A stretch of DNA of 64,000 bases from Geothrix oryzisoli (lineage in GTDB: Bacteria > Acidobacteriota > Holophagae > Holophagales > Holophagaceae): positions 372,001 through 436,000 of the forward strand of contig NZ_JAKZLB010000001.1 in NCBI RefSeq assembly GCF_022808865.1, in the 5' to 3' direction. Made by a program: the position numbers and the translations under genes. This document shows, piece after piece, positions 42,766 through 49,522 of the stretch; position 1 is the first letter of the stretch; the number at the start of each line of letters is the position of its first letter. Below the pieces are notes generated by a model, which was not told the DNA's origin, ran no database searches, and was given only the letters and a program-made list of their open reading frames with translations.

Positions 42766-44078
42766 GCGACCTGGCCTCCCTCCCGCTGCTTCGGACCATC
42801 GGCTGGGCCCTGCTCCACAGCCTCTGGCAGGGCGCGCTGCTGGCCCTGCTGGCGGCGGTCGCGCTCTGGCTGGCGCGCCGTCGTTCTGCGGAACTCCGCT
42901 ATGCCATCGCGTTCGCCACCCTCGGCCTGCTGGTCCTCGCCTTCGCGGGAACCCTGGCCTGGATCTCGATCGGCGGGGACCCGCTGGCCGCGGCCGATGC
43001 GGTCTTGATCACCCCCGTCGGCGAGGGGGGCGGCCTGGTGGGATGGCCATTCCGGCTGCACGCCGCGCTCGCTCCCTGGATCCCCTGGCTGTTCCTCGCC
43101 TGGATCCTGGGCTTCAGCCTCCGGCTCGTGCAGGTGGGACATGCCATGGCTTGGCTCTACGGGTCCTGCCTCCGCAACCTCCGGCCGCCGCCGGCCGAAT
43201 GGCTGACGCGGTTCGAGGCCCTGAGGGTCCGCGCCCGTGTTCAGCTTCCGGTCCGCCTTGGGTTGTCCGATCGGGTGGACTCGCTCGTGGTCCTGGGCTG
43301 GCTGAAACCCGTGGTGCTCATTCCGGCCGCGGCCCTGCTGGCCCTGTCTCCCGAAGCTCTGGAAGCCCTCCTGGCCCATGAACTGGCCCACGTCCGACGG
43401 GGCGACTTCCTCGCGAACCTCGTCCAGACCCTCGCGGAGGCCCTGCTGTTCTATCACCCCGCCGTCTGGTGGCTCTCCCGGCGCATTCGCCAGGAGCGTG
43501 AGCACTGCTGTGATGACGCCGCCGTGAACACCTGCGGTGACCCGATCCTCTACGCCTCCGCCCTCCTCGGGTTGGAGGAACTCCGAACCCCATCGAACCT
43601 GATTCCCGATCTGGCCCCCGCGGCCAGTGGAGGTCATCTCATGCTCCGCATTCAGCGCCTGCTGCGCCCCCATCCCACCCATGTGGCGGCTTCACCTGCC
43701 GCCGCACTGCTCCCCGTCCTTTTGCTGGCGGGGGTCCTCGGCCTCACCACGCTGTCCGCCACCGGCACCCCGAAGCCCGCAACGATGGCTTCGGAGCCCG
43801 TGGAGATGGATTTCAAGCAGATCCGTGTCAAGCATCAGCCCGAGGCACCGGTCTATCCTCCCGAGGCCAAGGCCGCGCGCATCCAGGGCACGGTGGTGGT
43901 GGTCCTGGTCATCGACACCAAAGGCAAGGTCACCAGCGCCAAGGCCATCTCCGGCCCGCCCGAACTGCACGCCTGCGCCGTCGACTATGCGGAGGCCTGG
44001 GAGTTCGAACCCGCCAAAGTCAAGGGCAAGGCCGTGCCCGCCAGGTTCAAGCTCACCATGCCGTTCCGCCTGAGATGA
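42762..44078 (+). CDS. M56 (BlaR1-like) membrane metallopeptidase with TonB C-terminal domain
   Basis: 438 aa. Four hydrophobic segments (near 14-38, 46-68, 100-125 and 318-338) surround a gluzincin site: HELAH with H206, E207, H210, and a downstream EREHCCDDAA third-ligand segment near 248. In place of BlaR1's penicillin-binding sensor, residues about 355-436 form a TonB_C-like domain (YPPEAKAARIQGTVVVVLVIDTKGKV then EFEPAKVKGKAVPARFKLTMPF). It therefore probably senses an envelope signal other than beta-lactam acylation, or uses TonB-like contacts. Coupled to blaI by a 4-nt overlap and followed by a strong hairpin. Confidence 0.88.
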   Translation: MSDLASLPLLRTIGWALLHSLWQGALLALLAAVALWLARRRSAELRYAIAFATLGLLVLAFAGTLAWISIGGDPLAAADAVLITPVGEGGGLVGWPFRLHAALAPWIPWLFLAWILGFSLRLVQVGHAMAWLYGSCLRNLRPPPAEWLTRFEALRVRARVQLPVRLGLSDRVDSLVVLGWLKPVVLIPAAALLALSPEALEALLAHELAHVRRGDFLANLVQTLAEALLFYHPAVWWLSRRIRQEREHCCDDAAVNTCGDPILYASALLGLEELRTPSNLIPDLAPAASGGHLMLRIQRLLRPHPTHVAASPAAALLPVLLLAGVLGLTTLSATGTPKPATMASEPVEMDFKQIRVKHQPEAPVYPPEAKAARIQGTVVVVLVIDTKGKVTSAKAISGPPELHACAVDYAEAWEFEPAKVKGKAVPARFKLTMPFRLR

Positions 44079-44091
44079 GGCTTTCCACTCT

Positions 44092-44125
44092 GACGAAGAA
44101 GGGGCCGGCCGGCCCCTTCTTCGTC
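44092..44125. terminator. 34-nt perfect palindrome terminator after the M56 gene
   Basis: Every base of 44092-44125 is part of a perfect inverted repeat (arms GACGAAGAAGGGGCC... and its complement around a GGCC centre). The end CTTCTTCGTC is pyrimidine-rich but not a T-tract. It separates the blaI-M56 operon from the SCP2 gene and argues that the latter starts downstream, at 44219. Confidence 0.75.
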
Positions 44126-44218
44126 GGGAGAAAGGCCTGCGGCAGCTTGACCTCTGGTAACCGTTGCGTGAAGTCCGAGGGCCCGGCCATGCTCGATCCC
44201 ACATTCCGAGGTGATCAA

Positions 44219-45433
44219 ATGGCTTTGACGGTGGATGGCATCTTTACGCTCATGCCTGAACTCTTCCTGCCCGAAAAGGCACAGGGTCTCACGGTCTCCG
44301 TCTACTACCAGGTGACGGGCGAGGGCGGTGGCGACTACACCTGCCTGATCGAGAACGGCGCGTTCTCCCTGAAGCGGGAAGCCAAGCCCGACGCCACCTC
44401 CGTGGTGGTCATCGCAGCCGAGGACTGGATCGCCCTGAACGAAGGGAAGCTCGATCCCATGCAGGCCTTCATGACCGGCAAGCTCAAGGGCACCGGCGAC
44501 CTGGGTCTGCTCCAGAAATTCCCGAAGTTCTTCAAGAAGCCGCAGAAGGAAAGCGGGCCGGTGAGGCCCCTGAAGGACCTGGTGCCGGCGCGGCTCGCGC
44601 TGGCCGGGGCCGGCATCAAGGTGACCGTGGGCGGTGACACCTGGGGCGACGGCGCCGAGGTGGCCGGCGACGAAGCAGCCATGCGCGCCCTGGTCTGCGG
44701 CCTTTCCGATCCCGGACCGGCCCTCCTGGGCGGCCAGCTCCGCTTCTCCGGCGACATGGCCGTCCTCCGCAAGGCCTGGAAGACCTGGTCGCAGGAGCCT
44801 GAGATCACCTTTCCGGACACGCCCGGTGGCAAGGCCCTGGCCTCGCTCCGCAAGCGCTACAAGGGCGGCGCCACCGGCACCATGGAGGTGAAGGTGGACG
44901 GCGTGCCCTACCGCCTCGATTTCAGCCCCGAGGGGCTGTCCGTGCGGCCCGGCGAGGTGGAGGGCGGGGCGGCCCTGGGCATCTCCGATGCGGATTTCGC
45001 GGCCCTCAACGTCGGCAAGCTGAACCTGGTGGCGGCCCTGCTGGGTGGCGCCATCACGGTGAAGGGGGATGTGAGCGAGGTGGCGTCCTACACGGCCCAT
45101 TTCGAGGCGGCCGTGAACCCGGCGGAAGCCCTCCTGGAATCCATGCCTGAGCGTTTCAACGCCGAAAAAGCCGGAGATCTTGAAGCGGCCGTGGGTTACC
45201 AGATTGATGACCTGGGCTACACGCTGTTCGTCCGGAATGGCGCCTGCATGGTGTTCCCCCGGCTGATGAAACCCTGTGATACGCTCCTGAAAGCCAAGGC
45301 CGACGACTTCATTGCCATGAGCACCGGAACGCTGAACGCCCAGGAGGCTTTCATGACCGGCAAGATCCAGATCGAGGGCGACCCTCTGCTCATGCAGAAG
45401 GTTGCGAAGAGCTTCAAGCGTCCGGAAGCCTGA
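44219..45433 (+). CDS. tandem SCP2-like sterol/lipid carrier protein
   Basis: 404 aa, cytosolic (no signal peptide). At least three SCP2-fold modules in tandem: residues about 1-105, about 220-290 (more degenerate) and about 298-404. The ends share the pattern QAFMTGKLKGTGDLGLLQKF / EAFMTGKIQIEGDPLLMQKV, the hallmark SCP2 closing helix and strand. The stretch 110-190 looks like a further decayed copy. SCP2 modules bind lipids or acyl-CoA; the ligand here is unknown. ATG 44219 has the exceptional SD GAGGTGAT with 3-nt spacing; the frame extending to 44075 crosses a terminator hairpin and is rejected. Confidence 0.8.
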   Translation: MALTVDGIFTLMPELFLPEKAQGLTVSVYYQVTGEGGGDYTCLIENGAFSLKREAKPDATSVVVIAAEDWIALNEGKLDPMQAFMTGKLKGTGDLGLLQKFPKFFKKPQKESGPVRPLKDLVPARLALAGAGIKVTVGGDTWGDGAEVAGDEAAMRALVCGLSDPGPALLGGQLRFSGDMAVLRKAWKTWSQEPEITFPDTPGGKALASLRKRYKGGATGTMEVKVDGVPYRLDFSPEGLSVRPGEVEGGAALGISDADFAALNVGKLNLVAALLGGAITVKGDVSEVASYTAHFEAAVNPAEALLESMPERFNAEKAGDLEAAVGYQIDDLGYTLFVRNGACMVFPRLMKPCDTLLKAKADDFIAMSTGTLNAQEAFMTGKIQIEGDPLLMQKVAKSFKRPEA

Positions 45434-45440
45434 GCCTGCC

Positions 45441-45662
45441 ATGACCCCCGCCGCCCCTTCCCGCAAGAAGTCCCTGGCTCCGAAGCCCGGGAAGGCGGCT
45501 GCGGGCACCATCCGTGTGGCCAAAGTCATCGTGCCGATGATCACCAAGCCCGGGGCCAAGGCTCCGCTCGAGCCCGAGGAGGATCTCGCGCCGGGCCCGC
45601 CCTGCGAGGGGCGCTGCGGGCACTGCCATCACCACCCCTGCCGCCTGCACGGCGGGATCTGA
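45441..45662 (+). CDS. 73-aa protein with Cys/His-rich C-terminus
   Basis: Small hypothetical protein 7 nt after the SCP2 stop. The first ~50 residues are basic and Ala/Pro/Lys-rich. The last 16 have C-x3-C-x2-C-x4-C with interspersed His (CEGRCGHCHHHPC), a plausible metal or Fe-S site. Codon usage resembles neighbours. It ends one base before the converging LytTR gene. No homology is claimed; it may be a genuine small protein or a chance frame. Confidence 0.5.
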   Translation: MTPAAPSRKKSLAPKPGKAAAGTIRVAKVIVPMITKPGAKAPLEPEEDLAPGPPCEGRCGHCHHHPCRLHGGI

Positions 45663-46412
45663 TCAGGCTCCTTCCCACAGCTCCCGCAGCCGCTGGTAGC
45701 CGGCCCGGCTGACAGGCAGGCGCGTGCCATCGCGCAGGATGGCGTCGCGGTGCTCCTTGGTGTCCTGCTCCACCCGCACGAGGCGGTCGAGGTTCAGGAG
45801 GTAGCTCCGGTGGATGCGGATGAAGCGGGCCGGGTCAAGCTGACCCTCCAGGCTGGCCAGGGTCTGCTGCTTCAGGAGGTTCTTCCCCTCGGTGCGCAGC
45901 AGCACGTAGTCGTCCTGGGCCTGCACCCAGTCCAGGCGCTCCAGGTGGATCACGGTCACCTTGGGGCCGTCCTTCACCACGATGCGCTCGAGGGGCCGGC
46001 CCTGCCGGGCGGCGGCGGCCAGTTCCGCGGCGGGGGGCGGCGCGGGCTGGGCGGCGTGCAGGGCACGCGCCTTGGCCAGGGCCGCGTCGAAGCGCTCCTT
46101 CGAGAAGGGCTTCAGCAGGTAGTCCACCGCGTGCGCTTCGAAGGCCCGCAGGGCGTGCTGGTCGTAGGCGGTGACGAAGACTACGGCGGGACGCTTCCCC
46201 TCCGCTTCCAGCAGCTCCAGCACCTCGAAGCCATCGAGCTTGGGCATCTGGATGTCCAGGAAGATGAGATCGGGCTGGTACTGGGCCGCGGCCTTCAGGG
46301 CCTCGAAGCCGTTGGCACACTCGGCCGCGACTTCCACGTCCGGATGGGCCGCCAGATGTTCCCGCACCACGGCACGGGCCAGGTCTTCGTCATCGATGAT
46401 CAGGGCTTTCAT
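45663..46412 (-). CDS. LytTR-family response regulator
   Basis: 249 aa. The receiver domain has acidic pair DDED (residues 7-10), phospho-Asp D53 in FLDIQMPKLDG, Thr near 81 and K in LLKPF. The LytTR DNA-binding domain is at about 145-247 (IVVKDGPKVTVIHLERLDWVQAQDDYVLL then IRIHRSYLLNL). It overlaps the kinase gene by 4 nt. LytTR regulators bind paired direct repeats, and such a pair lies upstream of this operon at 48737-48769. Confidence 0.93.
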   Translation of the reverse strand: MKALIIDDEDLARAVVREHLAAHPDVEVAAECANGFEALKAAAQYQPDLIFLDIQMPKLDGFEVLELLEAEGKRPAVVFVTAYDQHALRAFEAHAVDYLLKPFSKERFDAALAKARALHAAQPAPPPAAELAAAARQGRPLERIVVKDGPKVTVIHLERLDWVQAQDDYVLLRTEGKNLLKQQTLASLEGQLDPARFIRIHRSYLLNLDRLVRVEQDTKEHRDAILRDGTRLPVSRAGYQRLRELWEGA

Positions 46413-47473
46413 GGTTCTGTCTCCAAGGGGAAGACCAGGGTCACGCGGTGGACGTCCTGCTGCACGCCCGCCTCGAAGCGGGCCCGGCTGCCGAACCGTC
46501 CGAGCAGCCGCTGGCGGACCTGGCGCAGGCCGAGGCCCAGGCCCTGGGGGGCCGGCGCCTCGAGATCCGCGGGGTTCTCCACCCGCAGGGTCACGTGGCC
46601 TTCCACGATGTCCGCCGCGACCAGGAGGGTGCCGCCATCGGGCAGGGCAGCGATGCCGTGCTTGATGGCGTTCTCCACCAGGGGTTGCAGCAGCAGGGTA
46701 GGCAGGAGGGCTGGTTCGGCCGCGGGATCGATGCGCCAATCCAGCTTCAACCGGGCCCCGAAGCGGATCTGCTCGATGGCCAGATAGGCCCGGGCCAGGT
46801 CCAGTTCCTCCCGCAGCGCCACCAGGCGGCGCTCCCCCAGGCCCAGGCTGCGGCGGAGGAAGTCGGAAAGCAGCACGCACATCTCCCGGGCCCGGGCGGG
46901 ATCCACGGCCGTGAGCGCCGACAGTGAGTTCAGGCTGTTGAACAGGAAGTGGGGGTTGAGCTGGGCGCGCAGGGCCTTCAGCTCGGATTCCTGGGCCAGG
47001 AGCTGCAACTCGGCCCCCCGGCGTTCAGCCTCCAGGGCCCGGTCCTGGGCCAGCATGAGGTAGCTGAGGGCCACCGAGGCCAAGTAGAGCAGGATGCCCA
47101 CACCCGTGAGCACCGGCAGGGCGAGGTCCACCCGCTGGGGGAGCGCGCCCAACCCCGGGATCCAGGCCAGGATCCGGGCCAGCAGCCAGGCCAGCCCGGC
47201 CCAGATGCCGCCCATGAGCACCGCCGCCAGGCCCCAGGCTGCCCCGTGCGAGCCGAGGGCCTCCACCTGGCGACCCAAGGGCAGCGCCCGGCAAAGGAAC
47301 CAGGCGGACAGGAACAGGAAGGCCGCCACCAGGCAGAGGGGTACGGCGAGCATGCTGGCTTCGACCCAGCTCCAGCCCTGGCTCCGGGCGATGCCCGTCA
47401 GCAGCAGGGCGATGGGGGCCCACCCCAGAAGGTAGGCCCCCAGACGCGCACGGCTGGCCAGCAGAGGATGCAT
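46409..47473 (-). CDS. LytS-type sensor histidine kinase
   Basis: 354 aa. Four membrane helices (about 12-28, 40-60, 78-108 and 118-142), almost no extracellular loops, then the His_kinase domain with His175 in QLNPHFLFNSLNSL. The HATPase domain has N box PLVENAIKHG and a terminal GLGLRQVRQRL. The lack of a sensor loop suggests sensing in the membrane or via the LiaF-like partners encoded just upstream, as in LiaFSR/VraTSR systems. Coupled at both ends (ATGA with the regulator, 1-nt overlap with the LiaF-like gene). Confidence 0.9.
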   Translation of the reverse strand: MHPLLASRARLGAYLLGWAPIALLLTGIARSQGWSWVEASMLAVPLCLVAAFLFLSAWFLCRALPLGRQVEALGSHGAAWGLAAVLMGGIWAGLAWLLARILAWIPGLGALPQRVDLALPVLTGVGILLYLASVALSYLMLAQDRALEAERRGAELQLLAQESELKALRAQLNPHFLFNSLNSLSALTAVDPARAREMCVLLSDFLRRSLGLGERRLVALREELDLARAYLAIEQIRFGARLKLDWRIDPAAEPALLPTLLLQPLVENAIKHGIAALPDGGTLLVAADIVEGHVTLRVENPADLEAPAPQGLGLGLRQVRQRLLGRFGSRARFEAGVQQDVHRVTLVFPLETEP

Positions 47474-48183
47474 CAGCTCTTGACCTCGGTGCCGCCGAAG
47501 AGGATGAGCCCGGTGATCACCAGGCGGGGCCGGCTGTCCGGAGATGCCGGCCCGTGGTGCGTGCCGTCGTTGAGGGCCCCGGCGATGGCGGTGGCGCGGT
47601 TGGAGATCTCCCAGCCTTCGGGCACCCGGATCTCGCCGCCGCCGAACAGCACGAACACATCGATGCGGGCCTGGCCGTTTTCGAGCACCGCCTGGCGCAG
47701 GTCCACTTCGTAGCCGCCGAAGATGGCCGTCAGTTCGCCGCCCTTGAAGGCCTGGGTGGAGATCCGCCGCTTGAAGCCGCCAAAGATGGCCGTGCCCTGG
47801 AGGAAATCCTCGGAGCGCGCCAGCTCCGGGGGCACGCCCCGGGTCTGCTTGAGCGCCTTGATCACGATGAGGATGCCCACGGCCACCACCAGCATGGGTC
47901 CCAGGGCGTCGGCCAAGTGGCCATGGCCGAAGGTGAAGAGCAGCAGGAAGGCCCCGCCCAGCACCAGGAACCAGCCGCCCAGGTTGCTACCGCCCCGGTC
48001 CTGACGGATCTTCGCCACGCCCATGGCCACGAGGACCAGGGGCCAGAGCTTGAAGATGGTGTGGGCTTCGATGAGCCCGAGGTTATCCAGGGTGAGCACC
48101 AGGCCCGCCACGATGATGGCCACGCCCACCACCAGCTTGGGGCTGAAGGGGCTTGGGGCCTTGGTGTCGTCGGGGGCGGTCAT
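47473..48183 (-). CDS. LiaF-like membrane protein
   Basis: 236 aa. An N-terminal block of short helices (about 18-35, 44-56, 70-85 and 90-108; DUF5668/LiaF-TM-like) is followed by a soluble domain with the repeated FGG pattern: TAIFGGFKRR, TAIFGGYEVDLR and FVLFGGGEIRVPEGW. This is the C-terminal LiaF-like fold that controls cell-wall stress kinases in Firmicutes. The stop overlaps the kinase start by one base, so it is likely the direct regulator of that kinase. Confidence 0.85.
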   Translation of the reverse strand: MTAPDDTKAPSPFSPKLVVGVAIIVAGLVLTLDNLGLIEAHTIFKLWPLVLVAMGVAKIRQDRGGSNLGGWFLVLGGAFLLLFTFGHGHLADALGPMLVVAVGILIVIKALKQTRGVPPELARSEDFLQGTAIFGGFKRRISTQAFKGGELTAIFGGYEVDLRQAVLENGQARIDVFVLFGGGEIRVPEGWEISNRATAIAGALNDGTHHGPASPDSRPRLVITGLILFGGTEVKS

Positions 48184-48605
48184 GGCTTCACCTGGGCGGA
48201 GTCGTGTTCAGGATCACAGGAAACCCCGGGCTCTGGCGATGGGGGTTGCGACCGGTTCCGGCGAGGCCTCCGAGGTTGGGGGAAGATGGCCCGTAGAGCC
48301 ACGACCACACCGCCCCAGATCAGGAGGACCGGCCACCAGCGCTCCAGCAGGCCCCAGGGCCCGAACTGGGAGATGAACCCCGCCACGGCGAAGCCCAGCC
48401 AGATGTGGCCGCGCAGGCTGAGAGGGCCATCCTGGACCAGCCGCGCAAGCCCGAAGGCGGCCAGGGCCACCGGCCACCAGGCCAGCAGGTGCCAGGCATC
48501 GTACCAGTGCAGGCTGTCCAACAGGAGGATGAGGCCGGTGGCGATGACCACCAGGCCGAGAACCAGCTTGACCGAAAAGACCGGGGGGCGTTCCTGGGGG
48601 CTCAT
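48180..48605 (-). CDS. DUF5668/LiaF-TM-like small membrane protein
   Basis: 141 aa with four predicted helices (about 12-28, 35-50, 62-80 and 86-104). It is homologous in pattern to the N-terminal part of the next gene (KLVLGLVVIATGLILLLDSL against KLVVGVAIIVAGLVLTLDNL), but lacks the soluble FGG domain, so the two look like a duplication. ATG 48605 overlaps the stop of the upstream 37-aa peptide, and its own stop overlaps the LiaF-like start. Confidence 0.8.
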   Translation of the reverse strand: MSPQERPPVFSVKLVLGLVVIATGLILLLDSLHWYDAWHLLAWWPVALAAFGLARLVQDGPLSLRGHIWLGFAVAGFISQFGPWGLLERWWPVLLIWGGVVVALRAIFPQPRRPRRNRSQPPSPEPGVSCDPEHDSAQVKP

Positions 48606-48715
48606 GGGCGGTATTCCTTTCTTCCTGAACCGAAGGGGACGGCGAAGGCCAGGGAGGGGAGCCACAGCGCCAGCCACCACCAGGGGCTGTCGAGGAACCA
48701 CCCTGCGTGGACCAT
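48602..48715 (-). CDS. 37-residue hydrophobic peptide heading the LiaF/LytTR operon
   Basis: ATG at 48715 with a near-ideal Shine-Dalgarno AAGGAGG 5 nt upstream, the best RBS in this operon. The peptide has an amphipathic start (MVHAGWFLDSP), a Trp-rich hydrophobic stretch (WWWLALWLPSLAFAVPF) long enough for one membrane span, and a basic tail (GSGRKEYRP). Its TGA overlaps the ATG of the next gene (ATGA). RBS, hydrophobicity and coupling together argue that it is translated, perhaps as a small regulatory or accessory subunit. It is too short to be picked up by most gene finders. Confidence 0.65.
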   Translation of the reverse strand: MVHAGWFLDSPWWWLALWLPSLAFAVPFGSGRKEYRP

Positions 48716-48736
48716 GTCCGCCTCCTTCCGCATGAC

Positions 48737-48769
48737 CAGGCTACGGGCGTCCTGACAGGCATACGGGCG
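48737..48769 (-). promoter_or_regulatory. direct repeats upstream of the LiaF/LytTR operon
   Basis: Minus strand reads CGCCCGTATGCCTG then, 19-20 nt on, CGCCCGTAGCCTG, identical but for one inserted T. They lie 22-54 nt upstream of the first start codon. Spacing of about two helical turns between direct repeats is how LytTR regulators bind, so this is a candidate autoregulatory site. Confidence 0.4.
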
Positions 48770-48805
48770 AGGATCGGCGAATGGAGGGCAGGGACCGGCG
48801 AGCGG

Positions 48806-49414
48806 TCAGTCCCAGGCGATGCTGCCGCCGCGGCTGCGTTCCTGCCAGGCGTGGTCGAGGGTGGGGCACTGTTCCGGAGGGCACTCGAAGCGCAGGGTGG
48901 CCCATTCACCCTCGAAGGCCTGTTCCACCAGGGCCGCATCCGGGAAGGCCCCCAGCAGGGCGAAGGGCAGGTGGGCCAGGGCCGCAGGCACCCGGATCAC
49001 ACCTGTGCGGAGCACCTTCACCTCCTCCCAGAGGCCCCGGCCATCGGCCTCGGCCAAGGCGCCCTGCACCCCCTCGGTGTAGGCCCGCACCAAGCCGCCG
49101 GTGCCGAGTTTCGTGCCTCCGTACCACCGGATGCAGATGGCGATGAGGTCCGTGGCCCCGGCCCCCTCCAGTACCGCCAGCATCGGCCGTCCGGCGGTAC
49201 CGGAGGGTTCGCCGTCATCGTCGGCGCCGGAAGCCGTGACTGGAACGCCCTCGCGCCAGGCACTGCAGTGGTGGGTGGCATCGAAGTCCCGCTTGCGGAG
49301 CGAGGCCAGCACGGCCGCCCGCTCGGCCCCATCCCGGGCCGGGTGCAGTTCCGTGAGGAAGACGGAGGCCTTCTCGCGGAAACGGTGGCTCACGACCTCT
49401 TTCAACCGACGCAT
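48806..49414 (-). CDS. YigZ/IMPACT family protein
   Basis: 202 aa, UPF0029/IMPACT family, possibly acting in translation or RNA binding. Characteristic motifs are RDFDATHHCSAWR near residue 43, DDDGEPSGTAGRPML near 65 and IRWYGGTKLGTGGLVRAY near 95. The C-terminal ferredoxin-like domain is present but divergent. A monocistronic minus-strand gene, divergent from fhs. Confidence 0.9.
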   Translation of the reverse strand: MRRLKEVVSHRFREKASVFLTELHPARDGAERAAVLASLRKRDFDATHHCSAWREGVPVTASGADDDGEPSGTAGRPMLAVLEGAGATDLIAICIRWYGGTKLGTGGLVRAYTEGVQGALAEADGRGLWEEVKVLRTGVIRVPAALAHLPFALLGAFPDAALVEQAFEGEWATLRFECPPEQCPTLDHAWQERSRGGSIAWD

Positions 49415-49465
49415 GGATCCAGCATGGATGCGGCTGTGACGGGAATCAACAAGTGCAGGTCAATG

Positions 49466-49495
49466 ACGACCGCTCAGTCGTTTTTTACTTATAGT
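49466..49495 (+). promoter_or_regulatory. hairpin with T-run and TATAGT -10 upstream of fhs
   Basis: ACGAC/GTCGT (49466-49481, loop CGCTCA) is followed by six T (49481-49486), then TATAGT (49490-49495), which lies 27 nt before the fhs ATG. The TATAGT looks like the fhs -10, but no matching -35 is visible. The hairpin could be a factor site or a terminator for read-through transcription. AT-rich by local standards. Confidence 0.4.
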
Positions 49496-49522
49496 TAAGG
49501 TGGATCTTTTCGAGGAGACGGC

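Noticed and set aside
49466-49486. THF riboswitch or dedicated terminator before fhs
   Set aside because: The hairpin is only 5 bp with a T-run and lacks any aptamer architecture; kept only as a low-confidence leader feature.
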